Source: Acidulodesulfobacterium_A sp049965795 (lineage in GTDB: Bacteria; SZUA-79; Acidulodesulfobacterales; Acidulodesulfobacteraceae). From it: 64,000 bases of DNA. Shown here in pieces: positions 24,609 to 32,804 of this stretch. A model generated the notes under the pieces. It searched no databases and was not told the origin of the DNA. It worked only from the letters and a program-made list of their open reading frames with translations. The stretch lies in the NCBI GenBank assembly GCA_049965795.1, contig JBMFVW010000004.1, positions 24,370-88,369 on the forward strand. The letters run 5' to 3'. The first letter of the stretch is position 1. Each line of letters opens with the position of its first letter. Made by a program: the position numbers and the translations under genes.

Positions 24609-25613
24609 ATGAGCGAAATCAGCCTCGGCATAAGATGTATTTTGGCGCCTATGGCGGGTATTACAGGATATCCTTTCAGAAAAATCTGCCTAAAATACGG
24701 GGCGGAATTCTGCTTTACGGAGATGATAAGTTCCGAAGGTTTTTTGCGAAACGATAAGAAAACGCTTGAACTTCTTGAATCCGGTGCAGGTATTGCAAAA
24801 ACCGGCATTCAATTATTCGGCAATTCTGCTGCCGTTTTGTCGGAAGCCGCCAAAAAGGCATTCGATGCTGGATTTAAGTTTATTGACGTAAATGCGGGCT
24901 GTCCGGTTAAAAAGGTTGTTAAAACAGGTGCGGGAAGCGCATTATTGAAAGACCCTGCGCTTTTTGCGGATATAGCCGCGTCCGTCAGAAAATCGGCAAA
25001 AGACGCCTTTTTTACAGTAAAATTTAGAAGCGGTTTCGATTTTAATTCCGTAAATTTCATAAAGATAGGAAAAATTGCCGAAGATTACGGAATAAACGCT
25101 CTTTTTTTTCATCCAAGGACGCGTTCCCAAATGTTCGGAGGAGCGGCAGACCATTCTCAGACTAAAAAACTTAAAGAATCGGTTAAAATTCCCGTTTATG
25201 CAAGCGGCGACGTATTTACGGCGGCCGATGCTTTGAATATAATGAATTATACCGGAGCCGACGGAATTATGTTTGCAAGGGGAGCAGTAGGAAAACCTTG
25301 GATATTCGGCGATTATCTAAATATATCGGCTGCCGGCGGACGGGCTGAAAAAAAAGCGAAGTATATGACGGCTATGTCTGATAAAATAGATATACTGCTT
25401 GAATTAAACGAAGAAATATCTTCCTTTTACGGAGAAACAAGAGGGTTTAACATTATGAAACCACATCTTTACAGTTTTCTAAAGGGGTTTAAGGGTTCCA
25501 AAGAACTGAGGGCTGCCGTCAATAACGCCAAAAGCGGTAAAGAGAACGCCGAAATTTTAAAAATACTTAAAACAAAAATAGCACCTAATGAATATTCTGA
25601 ACCTGCTGGATAA
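24609..25613 (+). CDS. dusB: tRNA-dihydrouridine synthase
   Basis: FMN enzyme that reduces uridines in the D loop of tRNAs. The 334 residues form a TIM barrel beginning LAPMAGITGYPFRK, with the catalytic Cys98 in DVNAGCPVKK, the FMN/tRNA lysine in VKFRSG, the HPRTRSQMF segment and the DGIMFARGAVGKPWIF phosphate-binding motif, then a helical C-terminal domain. It matches the DusB group. The last 26 bases overlap the next gene, so translation is probably coupled. Confidence 0.9.
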   Translation: MSEISLGIRCILAPMAGITGYPFRKICLKYGAEFCFTEMISSEGFLRNDKKTLELLESGAGIAKTGIQLFGNSAAVLSEAAKKAFDAGFKFIDVNAGCPVKKVVKTGAGSALLKDPALFADIAASVRKSAKDAFFTVKFRSGFDFNSVNFIKIGKIAEDYGINALFFHPRTRSQMFGGAADHSQTKKLKESVKIPVYASGDVFTAADALNIMNYTGADGIMFARGAVGKPWIFGDYLNISAAGGRAEKKAKYMTAMSDKIDILLELNEEISSFYGETRGFNIMKPHLYSFLKGFKGSKELRAAVNNAKSGKENAEILKILKTKIAPNEYSEPAG

Positions 25614-26730
25614 ATTTTTAAACGCAAAAGAAGACGAAGGGCGGATTTTAATAAATCCCGATTTTTGCGTAAGACTAAAAACTCCTATGGCGGGGTGCTA
25701 TGAGTGCATCGAAAGATGTCCCGATTTATCCATAAAAATAACCGACGCCGAAATAAATATTCTGGACAACTGTTCAAACTGCAACGCCTGTCTTTACCTG
25801 TGTCCGAATTCCGTTTTTTACGTTAAGAAAGATAAAAACGAAGCCGCCTGCGATTTAGAATACAAAGAAGGAAAAAAATTTTATTTTTGCGGTAAAACCG
25901 AAAAATATCTTAAAGAATTTAAAATTCCGGTGAACGATAATAATAATTTTATAAAATGTATTTACGAATTGGAAGACGCAGATATAATTTCTTCAGTAAA
26001 AAACGGATCGGAGGTAATATTCGTTTCATCCGACTGCAAATCGTGCAGGCTGAAATATTTCCGTAACAAAAAAATAAAAAGAATAAACGAAATAGAAAAG
26101 TTTTTAAACAAAGAAAACGCTTTTAAGGAAATTAAAGCGGAGGATTTTAATTTTAAAGAGAAAAAGTCTTATAACTTTAAGCATGCCGGCGGTAAAGCCG
26201 CAGAAAAATATAAAGAAACGGATAAAAAAAATAACGAAAATGAAGGCGTCGTTACAACCCCTGAAACGTTAGACCGAAGAGAATTTTTTAAAAATTCGTT
26301 TAAAAGTTTAAAAGATAACGCAAAAAAGCTTGCAGAAAACGTTTCCATAGAAGACCTTCCTTTATCCGAGCTGTATTCCCGCTTCATTAATACAGGAAAA
26401 AATGAGAGAAGCGCAAATTATTTATTATTAAAAAGGCAGAAAAAAATCTATAAATTTTTAAAAGAAAATAAAGATTTAGTACCGATATTTAATATAAGAT
26501 TGCCTAAGATAAACGAAAACTGCGTATTATGTTCTAACTGCTGGGAAATGTGTCCTACCGGCGCGTTAATTTTTAAGGAAAACAAAATATTGCTCGAGCC
26601 GTTTTTTTGCACTTCCTGCGGTCTTTGCAAAGATATCTGCAGTTTTGGAGCGCTAAGAATGTACAAGGCATCCGGCATAAAAGATATTTCCGGAAAAAAA
26701 ATTTTATTTCTAAATAAAAATAATTTTTAA
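25588..26730 (+). CDS. Multi-cluster ferredoxin-like protein, two domains, unknown function
   Basis: A 380-residue cytoplasmic iron-sulfur protein that I cannot place in a named family. The N-terminal third has two cysteine groups (CYECIERCPD and CSNCNACLYLCPN). The middle (about 95-160) looks like a degraded nucleotide or flavodoxin-like region with CKSC. A lysine-rich linker then carries an RREFFK sequence at about 227-232, and the C-terminus has two more [4Fe-4S] motifs (CVLCSNCWEMCPTGAL and CTSCGLCKDICSFGAL). The RR sequence resembles a twin-arginine motif but is internal, so export is unlikely for the full product. It overlaps dusB by 26 bases. NapF/MauN-like ferredoxins are possible relatives of the C-terminal half. 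Confidence 0.6.
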   Translation: MNILNLLDKFLNAKEDEGRILINPDFCVRLKTPMAGCYECIERCPDLSIKITDAEINILDNCSNCNACLYLCPNSVFYVKKDKNEAACDLEYKEGKKFYFCGKTEKYLKEFKIPVNDNNNFIKCIYELEDADIISSVKNGSEVIFVSSDCKSCRLKYFRNKKIKRINEIEKFLNKENAFKEIKAEDFNFKEKKSYNFKHAGGKAAEKYKETDKKNNENEGVVTTPETLDRREFFKNSFKSLKDNAKKLAENVSIEDLPLSELYSRFINTGKNERSANYLLLKRQKKIYKFLKENKDLVPIFNIRLPKINENCVLCSNCWEMCPTGALIFKENKILLEPFFCTSCGLCKDICSFGALRMYKASGIKDISGKKILFLNKNNF

Positions 26731-26732
26731 TT

Positions 26733-26748
26733 TGTGACATAAATCACA
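26733..26748. promoter_or_regulatory. CRP/FNR-family operator, HcpR-like
   Basis: TGTGA-CATAAA-TCACA is a perfect CRP-class half-site pair with a 6-base spacer, and the flank TTGTGA...TCACAT matches 11 of 12 bases of the HcpR-type consensus TTGTGA-N6-TCACAA known from deltaproteobacteria and related groups. A possible -10 TAATAT (26770-26775) would place the site's centre near -41.5, an activator position. It stands 95 bases before the CBS/HPP gene pair. Confidence 0.65.
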
Positions 26749-26843
26749 TATTAAAAATACCGAGTCTGCTAATATATAGTAAAACTTATACATAAATAAT
26801 AAATAAATCCCCTAATTTAATTTTAAAAATTGAGGAAAAAATT

Positions 26844-27449
26844 ATGGAAAACTTAAACGAAGAAAAAGAAAAAAGCTGTGTAGAAGTGACCGAAGAAGAT
26901 ATCAGGGAAGCCTTCGAAAAACACAAAACCTATATCGATATCTCTCTGGGCGATTTTATAAAAATTTACAGAGATGCGTTTATGCTTGCCAGGGACAAAG
27001 TTCACGGCATTACCGTCGATAAAGTGATGTCGAAAATAGCAGTTTCCGTGCATGAAAATTCAGGGATACAAGATGCGATGAATCTGCTTGCGGAAAAAGG
27101 ATTGACTTGCGCTCCCGTAGTCAACGACGAAAATGTAGTCGTCGGATTTCTGTCCGACTCGGATATTTTAACAAGCGCAGGAGTCATAAAAAAACACACC
27201 CTTAAGGATTTGGTAAGGCATTTAATAGGCGAGCCGACCCCTCGAGCGAACAGGACTATCGACGCCAAAAACGTTAAAGATATTATGACTTCGCCTGCAA
27301 TTACCGTATCGACCGATACGTGCATTAAAAAAGCGGCGGGGATATTTAACGCAAAGAGAATAAAAGTTATGCCGGTAGTGGATATAAGCGGAAAGCTCGC
27401 GGGTGTAATATCTATGACGGATATAATAAAACATATCGATAAAAATTAA
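26844..27449 (+). CDS. CBS-domain pair protein
   Basis: A 201-residue soluble protein with an N-terminal helical segment of about 50 residues and two CBS domains (about 57-115 and 143-200) with the usual endings VGFLSDSDIL and AGVISMTDII. CBS pairs bind adenine nucleotides and act as energy or ligand sensors. GAGG stands 8 bases before the ATG. The next gene encodes an HPP-family membrane protein; in many bacteria the two parts are fused, so this is probably its regulatory half, split off. It lies behind the CRP/HcpR-like site at 26733. Confidence 0.8.
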   Translation: MENLNEEKEKSCVEVTEEDIREAFEKHKTYIDISLGDFIKIYRDAFMLARDKVHGITVDKVMSKIAVSVHENSGIQDAMNLLAEKGLTCAPVVNDENVVVGFLSDSDILTSAGVIKKHTLKDLVRHLIGEPTPRANRTIDAKNVKDIMTSPAITVSTDTCIKKAAGIFNAKRIKVMPVVDISGKLAGVISMTDIIKHIDKN

Positions 27450-27490
27450 AAATAAATAAAATTAATCATATTAACAGCGGGGTAACTAAA

Positions 27491-28039
27491 ATGTGGATTA
27501 AAGAATACTTTAACAGAATGAAGGGCGGAGGAGAAAATGCAACTACTATAAGTCTGCACGTAATTTTTTGGTCGGGTTTGGCTTCTATTATAGGTATAGG
27601 GACGGTAGCTTATATATCCGCAAAATTTTTCAATCCTTACGATTTAACTTTGCTTATTGGTTCTTTTGGAGCTTCGGCGGTTCTTATTTACGGCGCTATA
27701 AAAACCCCTCTCGCTCAGCCAAGAAATCTTTTGGGCGGACATATACTTTCCGGTTTTGTGGGAGTTGCAAGCTATAAACTGCTCGGTCACATAAATATGC
27801 CGTTAGCGGCCGCTGTAGCGGTTTCTGTAGCAATCATGCTTATGCATGCAACTAAAACGCTTCATCCTCCAGGTGGTGCCACTTCTTTAATAGCGGTTAT
27901 AGGCGGTAAAGGAATATATAAACTCGGTTTTCTTTATCCTCTCATGCCCGCGGGATTAGGCGCTATTATAATGCTGATAGTCGCTTTAGTAGTAAATAAT
28001 CTTTCTAAATATAGGAAATATCCCGAATATTGGTGGTAA
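27491..28039 (+). CDS. HPP-family integral membrane protein
   Basis: A 182-residue membrane protein with four to five hydrophobic segments and the family motif LHPPGGATSL at about 123-132. HPP proteins have been linked to nitrite transport in cyanobacteria and chloroplasts, but most bacterial members are uncharacterised. GCGGGG lies 7 bases before the ATG. With the CBS protein upstream it makes a two-gene operon that may respond to nitrosative or redox state through the operator at 26733; that link is inference. Confidence 0.8.
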   Translation: MWIKEYFNRMKGGGENATTISLHVIFWSGLASIIGIGTVAYISAKFFNPYDLTLLIGSFGASAVLIYGAIKTPLAQPRNLLGGHILSGFVGVASYKLLGHINMPLAAAVAVSVAIMLMHATKTLHPPGGATSLIAVIGGKGIYKLGFLYPLMPAGLGAIIMLIVALVVNNLSKYRKYPEYWW

Positions 28040-28103
28040 TAACTTATCTATGCCGGTCACAAATTGGATATTTGCAGATTTTTCTTTGTTAATTGAACTA
28101 TTT

Positions 28104-28194
28104 GGAAAAGGTGTCAGATCTTATTTTCTGCATTAACTAAAAAAGTTAATTAATACATACAGCTCCTGCAGAAAATTAATCTGACGCCTTTTCC
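28104..28194. repeat. Repeat family B, complete inverted pair (REPIN-like)
   Basis: The left arm 28104-28132 (GGAAAAGGTGTCAGATCTTA and onward to CTGCA) and the right arm 28167-28194 (TGCAGAAAATTAATCTGACG and onward to TTTTCC) are inverted copies of 28-29 bases with a few differences. The 34-base centre holds a small hairpin TTAACT/AGTTAA. Half copies occur at 7224, 38775 and 43981, and a wider pair at 59173-59352. The element lies between the HPP gene and the rplM promoter in a 266-base gap that shows nothing else. Confidence 0.8.
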
Positions 28195-28219
28195 TATCTT
28201 TGGGAAGATAAAAAAATTC

Positions 28220-28250
28220 TTGACAAAAAAGCATAATTATTTAATAATAT
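28220..28250 (+). promoter_or_regulatory. Promoter of rplM-rpsI
   Basis: A consensus -35 TTGACA (28220-28225) is followed by AATAAT at 28243-28248 (17-base spacer) or TAATAT at 28245-28250 (19-base spacer). It lies about 55 bases before rplM, with GGGAG before the ATG, the only clear promoter in the gap. Confidence 0.6.
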
Positions 28251-28305
28251 AAAACTACGCTTAAATTATACATATTATTTTATATTTTATTTCGGGAGAT
28301 TTTGA

Positions 28306-28722
28306 ATGACTGAAAGCAAGTGGATATTGGTTGACGCAAAAGACATAAGCCTCGGAAGAGTAGCAAGTTTTGCCGCTAACAGGCTTATGGGCAAAGATAA
28401 AGCTGACTGGACGCCGTATGCGGACAATGGAGATTTCGTTATAATTATAAACAGCGCCAAAGCTAAATTAACCGGAAAAAAAACCGAAGACAAAGAATAT
28501 CATTTTCACAGCGGTTATCCGGGAGGACTTAAAACGTTCAAATATAGGGATATGGTAAAAAAAGACCATTCTTACCCTCTGCTTGCGGCTATAAAAGGAA
28601 TGCTTCCGAAAAATAAACTCTCAGATGCGGTAATAAAAAAAGTTAAAATATATGAAGGCGAAGAGCATCCTCATACTGCTCAAAAGCCCGTCAGGATAGA
28701 AATTGCCGACAAGGTAAAGTAA
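28306..28722 (+). CDS. rplM: Ribosomal protein uL13
   Basis: Large-subunit ribosomal protein L13, an early assembly protein. The 138 residues begin KWILVDAKDISLGRVAS, matching the bacterial start (WyvvDAe.k.LGRLAS), and contain HSGYPGGLK and KGMLPKNKL, both family hallmarks. Its neighbour 62 bases downstream is rpsI, the standard bacterial pair. It has a GGGAG ribosome site. Confidence 0.97.
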   Translation: MTESKWILVDAKDISLGRVASFAANRLMGKDKADWTPYADNGDFVIIINSAKAKLTGKKTEDKEYHFHSGYPGGLKTFKYRDMVKKDHSYPLLAAIKGMLPKNKLSDAVIKKVKIYEGEEHPHTAQKPVRIEIADKVK

Positions 28723-28784
28723 GTCAAAGTAAACAATTAAAAAATAGAAATTAAATTAAGGTATAATTAATAAGGTAAAAGCTG

Positions 28785-29180
28785 ATGGCTAAAAAAAGCA
28801 TTATACACGCGGTAGGCAAAAGAAAAACAGGTATTGCAAGGGCTTATTTTAAAGAAGGCGCCGGCAAAATAATTATTAACGGAAGAGATTTCGAGCAGTA
28901 TTTTCCTCTTGAAAGCCACAGGGTTTCTGCTGTGAGGCCTTTAGCGTTTTATCCCATAGAAAATAAGTTCGACGTATATATAAACGTATCGGGCGGCGGA
29001 TTAAGCGGTCAAGCCGGAGCGGTAAGACTTGCGCTTGCAAAAGCCGTTCTTCTTATAAATCCTGAATTGAAAGAAACTCTTGCAAAAGCCTCTATGCTTA
29101 CAAGAGACCCGAGAGTCAAAGAAAGAAAGAAATACGGACAGAAAGCGGCAAGAGCAAGATTCCAGTTCTCTAAGAGATAA
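28785..29180 (+). CDS. rpsI: Ribosomal protein uS9
   Basis: Small-subunit ribosomal protein S9. It has 131 residues with AVGKRKTGIARAYF at the start, GGGLSGQAGAVRLALAKAVL in the middle, and a C-terminal RDPRVKERKKYGQKAARARFQFSKR tail block ending in the universal SKR that reaches the P site. It is the second gene of the rplM-rpsI operon, followed 20 bases later by argC on the same strand. Confidence 0.97.
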   Translation: MAKKSIIHAVGKRKTGIARAYFKEGAGKIIINGRDFEQYFPLESHRVSAVRPLAFYPIENKFDVYINVSGGGLSGQAGAVRLALAKAVLLINPELKETLAKASMLTRDPRVKERKKYGQKAARARFQFSKR

Positions 29181-29200
29181 TATAATCGTTGCATCCACAA

Positions 29201-30310
29201 ATGATAAGAGTTTCGATTGTAGGAGCATCCGGTTACAGCGGCGTATATCTTATACAGGCGCTGTCGTTAAGACCGGATGTTTCTATATCGGTAATTACTT
29301 CAAACAGTAATGCCGGTAAAAAACTTTCCGATTTTTTTCCTCTGTTTGCAAAGACGAACCATAAGAACCCTTTATTATCCGAAATTAAATTTTCGCTTTT
29401 TGATGCAGACTTAATAGGCGGGTCTTCCGATGTCGTATTTTTTTGTCTTCCTCACAACGAAAGTTCTAAACTTATACCTGCTGTTTTAAAGAAAAACAAA
29501 GACGTTAAAATAATTGATATAGGCGCCGATTTCAGATTCGACGAAGTATCGGTCTATGAGCGGCATTACGGCAAACATAACGCTCCGGAATTAAACGGAG
29601 GTTTCGTTTACGGACTTTCAGACGTTTTTTACGATAAAATTAAAAATTCGCAATTCATTGCCAATCCGGGATGTTATCCTACAGGTGCATTGCTTCCTAT
29701 ACTCCCCCTTGTTTTTAAAATGTGCGTGGATTTTTCGTTTCCGGTTATAATAGACTCTCTGTCGGGAATTTCCGGTGCAGGCAGAGGCTTAAAATTGCAG
29801 AACCTTTTCTGCGAAATAGACGGTTCGGCAAAAGCCTATAATGTCTGGACGCACAGGCATTTGCCTGAAATTAAAGAAAAAATAGAAAATGCCTTTTTGA
29901 ATTCGCCGCAGCGGACCGGCAAACTTTCGCCGGACGTCATATTTACCCCGCATGTCATTCCGGTTGCAAGGGGCATACTTACCACCGTATATTTAAAATT
30001 AAATAAAGAATTGTCCAAAGAAATTATAACCGGCATATATGAAAATTTTTACTGCAAAAGCCCGTTTGTTTCGATACTTAACAATATCGAAGACTGCAAT
30101 ATAAAAAACGTTGTTTACACGAACAACTGCCATATCGCTTTTGAAATGCGCGAAGAAAAAGGCTCAGGCGTCGCCGGCTCTATGATTAAAATAGTAAGCG
30201 CAATCGATAACCTTGGAAAAGGAGCTTCGCTTCAGGCAGTTCAGAATATGAATCTTATGTTCGGTTTGGAGCCGGACTTCGGAATTCCGCAATATTCGCC
30301 TTATCCGTAA
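29201..30310 (+). CDS. argC: N-acetyl-gamma-glutamyl-phosphate reductase
   Basis: Third step of arginine synthesis, NADPH-dependent reduction of N-acetylglutamyl phosphate to the semialdehyde. I start it at ATG 29201, which gives MIRVSIVGASGYSG and places the nucleotide-binding GASGYSG motif normally; a TTG four codons upstream is also in frame. The catalytic Cys158 lies in NPGCYPTG, and HRHLPEI and the C-terminal GAAGQAVQN-like block (GASLQAVQNMN) are present. The length of 369 residues is slightly above the usual 340-350, in part through a longer N-terminal half. It sits directly after rpsI, an unusual but possible co-transcription. Confidence 0.9.
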   Translation: MIRVSIVGASGYSGVYLIQALSLRPDVSISVITSNSNAGKKLSDFFPLFAKTNHKNPLLSEIKFSLFDADLIGGSSDVVFFCLPHNESSKLIPAVLKKNKDVKIIDIGADFRFDEVSVYERHYGKHNAPELNGGFVYGLSDVFYDKIKNSQFIANPGCYPTGALLPILPLVFKMCVDFSFPVIIDSLSGISGAGRGLKLQNLFCEIDGSAKAYNVWTHRHLPEIKEKIENAFLNSPQRTGKLSPDVIFTPHVIPVARGILTTVYLKLNKELSKEIITGIYENFYCKSPFVSILNNIEDCNIKNVVYTNNCHIAFEMREEKGSGVAGSMIKIVSAIDNLGKGASLQAVQNMNLMFGLEPDFGIPQYSPYP

Positions 30311-30381
30311 TGCAGAAAAAGGTGTTTGAGTTCTTGTTTTTTCTTGAAACATTACCTGCTAATCTGAGATAATAAATACAT

Positions 30382-32034
30382 ATGAAATTATCCGGATATA
30401 AAAAAAGAAATAAATATTTACTCTTCATTTTAACGGTTTTATTAATATCCGCTTTAGCCGCTATATTTTTTTATTCAAAATCCGGAGTTAAAAATAGCCG
30501 TAATAAAAAAATAATAAAACTTGTAAAAAACTACCAAAATTCCTCTTTAATCATAGGTTTGCCCGCCGACGCGACGAATCTTATAGGCAATATGGCGGCA
30601 GACGCGCCCACCGCCGAAGTTACCTCTCAGATTTACGACGGATTAGTAAGATATAACCGCAATTTTAAGATAGTTCCCGATCTTGCAAAATCTTGGAAAA
30701 TAAGTAACGGAGGCAAAACTATAACTTTTTATCTAAGGCGTAACGTTTATTGGCAGAACGGCCAAAAATTTACGGCAAAAGACGTTATGTTTACTTACCG
30801 TTTAATGGTAAATCCTAAAACGCCTACACCTTATGCCGCCGAATACCTTAAAGTTTACAAAGCTAAAACTATAGGAAAATATATTTTTCGCGTTACTTAT
30901 AAAACACCTTATGCGCCGGCTCTTTCTTCATGGGGATTAAGCATATTGCCGGAAAAACTTTTAAAAGGAAAAAATCTTTTAACTACTAAATTAAGAAGCC
31001 GTCCGGTCGGTACCGGACCTTACGAATTCGACAAATGGATACACGGCTACGAAATAGTTTTAAAAGCCAATCCTCGTTATTTTATGGGCGCTCCAAAAAT
31101 AAAACGCCTCGTTTATAAAATAGTGCCGGATATTTCGTCCATGTTTTTGATGCTTAAATCCGACGGCATAAGCTACATGGGATTAAGCCCTATTCAGTAT
31201 AAATACGAATCTAACGGAAAAGGATTTAATACAAAGTTTAAAAAATATATTCATCCATCCTTAAGTTTTACTTTTCTGGGATATAATCTTTTAGACCCGC
31301 TTTTCAAAAACGTAAAAGTAAGGCGGGCTTTAAGCTATGCGATCAATAAAAAAGAGATAATAAAAGGCGCTCTGTTCGGGTTGGGAATTCACTGTTACGG
31401 TCCTTTTATGCCCGGAACTTATTTTTACGATAAAAACGTTAAAAAATACCGTTATAATCCCCATAAAGCCCTGCATCTTTTAAGACAAGCCGGATGGCGC
31501 TTAAAAAACGGAATTTTGCAAAAAAACGGCACACCTTTCAGATTTACGATACTTACCCCGCAGGGAAATCAGGAAAGGCTTTCCGCAGCCGAGATAATAC
31601 AGCAAAATTTGAAAAAAATAGGCATAAAAGCAGAAATAAGGGTTATGGAATGGACGTCGCTTATATCCGAATTTATTATGAAAAAAAAGTTTCAGACCGT
31701 TTTGCTGGGATTTACCATAACACCCGACCCTTACGACAACGCTTCTATATTTACCGGTTCAAATATCGTTCCCAAAGGCTTAAACTTTACCTCTTTTAAT
31801 AATCCGGAAATAGACGTTTTGTTCAGAAAAGCAAGATCGACGTTCAATTTAAAAAAACAGAAAAAATATTATTTTAAAATTCAGCGTATTCTTGCAAAAG
31901 AAGCCCCTTATACTTTTTTATACGTTCCTTACGCAATGCCCGTAGTCGTCAGGACGGTAAAAGGAATAAAGCCGGCGCCTGCGGGAATAGGCTACAATAT
32001 AAGAAAATGGTATTATGCTAAATTTATCGATTAA
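30382..32034 (+). CDS. Peptide/nickel-type ABC transporter substrate-binding protein
   Basis: Family 5 extracellular solute-binding protein (OppA/DppA type), 550 residues. An N-terminal hydrophobic segment (about 13-32) acts as signal or anchor and there is no lipobox cysteine. The body shows the usual blocks: VTSQIYDGLVRYNRNFKIVP, LAKSWKISNGGKTITFYLRR (around residues 75-120), and VRRALSYAINKKEI. No permease or ATPase genes accompany it, so the transporter partners must be elsewhere. It is alone on its transcript between argC and moaC. The ligand, a peptide or a metal chelate, cannot be told. Confidence 0.8.
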   Translation: MKLSGYKKRNKYLLFILTVLLISALAAIFFYSKSGVKNSRNKKIIKLVKNYQNSSLIIGLPADATNLIGNMAADAPTAEVTSQIYDGLVRYNRNFKIVPDLAKSWKISNGGKTITFYLRRNVYWQNGQKFTAKDVMFTYRLMVNPKTPTPYAAEYLKVYKAKTIGKYIFRVTYKTPYAPALSSWGLSILPEKLLKGKNLLTTKLRSRPVGTGPYEFDKWIHGYEIVLKANPRYFMGAPKIKRLVYKIVPDISSMFLMLKSDGISYMGLSPIQYKYESNGKGFNTKFKKYIHPSLSFTFLGYNLLDPLFKNVKVRRALSYAINKKEIIKGALFGLGIHCYGPFMPGTYFYDKNVKKYRYNPHKALHLLRQAGWRLKNGILQKNGTPFRFTILTPQGNQERLSAAEIIQQNLKKIGIKAEIRVMEWTSLISEFIMKKKFQTVLLGFTITPDPYDNASIFTGSNIVPKGLNFTSFNNPEIDVLFRKARSTFNLKKQKKYYFKIQRILAKEAPYTFLYVPYAMPVVVRTVKGIKPAPAGIGYNIRKWYYAKFID

Positions 32035-32147
32035 TAAAACAGCATAATTCCGCTCCTTTTTCTTAGCTTTATAGCAGCTTTATAACTAATTGAACGGGGT
32101 CGGTTATAATAAAATTTTTTAAACTTTAAAAGCGGAGGAAATGATAA

Positions 32148-32642
32148 ATGATAATAAAAAAAGAAACAAAGCTGTCTCATTTAGACGAAAACGGAATGCC
32201 TAAAATGGTTGACGTTTCAGAAAAAAAGGATACCGTAAGAACGGCTTCCGCCCATGCAAAAGTGACTATGTCGGAAGATGCCTTTAAACTTGCGGCAGGC
32301 GGGGGAGGGAAAAAGGGGGATGTTTTTGGAACCGCAAAAATCGCTGGTATTATGGCGGCGAAGAAAACGTCGGAATTAATACCTTTATGCCATCCTTTAA
32401 ATATAGAAGGATGCGATATAGTTTTTAAACCGGAAGAAAAGGAAAATTCCGTAGATATAATTTCCACCGTTAAAATATCCGGGAAAACGGGCGTAGAAAT
32501 GGAGAGCCTTACAGCCGTTACGGCGGCGGCTCTTACCGTTTACGATATGTTAAAAGCAGCGGATAAATCCATAGAAATATCCGAGATTTATCTTATTAGC
32601 AAAGAAGGCGGAAAGAGCGGAGTCTATAAAAAAAGAAAGTAA
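32148..32642 (+). CDS. moaC: Cyclic pyranopterin monophosphate synthase
   Basis: Second enzyme of molybdopterin synthesis, turning the MoaA product into cyclic pyranopterin monophosphate. The 164 residues start LSHLDENGMPKMVDVSEK and contain DVFGTAKIAGIMAAKKTSEL, IPLCHPL and GVEMESLTAVTAAALTVYDM, the family's active-site blocks in order. AGCGGAGG stands before the ATG. It lies far from the moaA-like gene at 16696. MoaD and MoaE are not in the window. Confidence 0.95.
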   Translation: MIIKKETKLSHLDENGMPKMVDVSEKKDTVRTASAHAKVTMSEDAFKLAAGGGGKKGDVFGTAKIAGIMAAKKTSELIPLCHPLNIEGCDIVFKPEEKENSVDIISTVKISGKTGVEMESLTAVTAAALTVYDMLKAADKSIEISEIYLISKEGGKSGVYKKRK

Positions 32643-32667
32643 AATAAATTTAATGAAAAAAAATTTA

Positions 32668-32696
32668 TTGCAAATTTTAAACGTTTATCCTATAAT
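32668..32696 (+). promoter_or_regulatory. Promoter of the sdhABE operon
   Basis: TTGCAA (32668-32673) is separated by exactly 17 bases from a consensus TATAAT (32691-32696). It lies about 110 bases before sdhA, leaving a leader of about 100 bases with no obvious structure. Confidence 0.6.
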
Positions 32697-32804
32697 ATCA
32701 AAAACCGTATTCTTATAATAAAAATTAATAAAAATCAAACGAATTAAACGGCAGGATTAAGTCAGCCGTCATCAAGCAAATTGTTAAAATAATAGAGGTT
32801 ATAA

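Noticed and set aside
30311..30381. Another family B half copy (CAGAAAAAGGTGTTTGAG)
   Set aside because: Only the first ten bases agree with the family, and the rest does not match; it could be chance.
32090..32110. Promoter TTGAAC/TATAAT before moaC
   Set aside because: The two boxes are only 9 bases apart, too close for a sigma-70 promoter.
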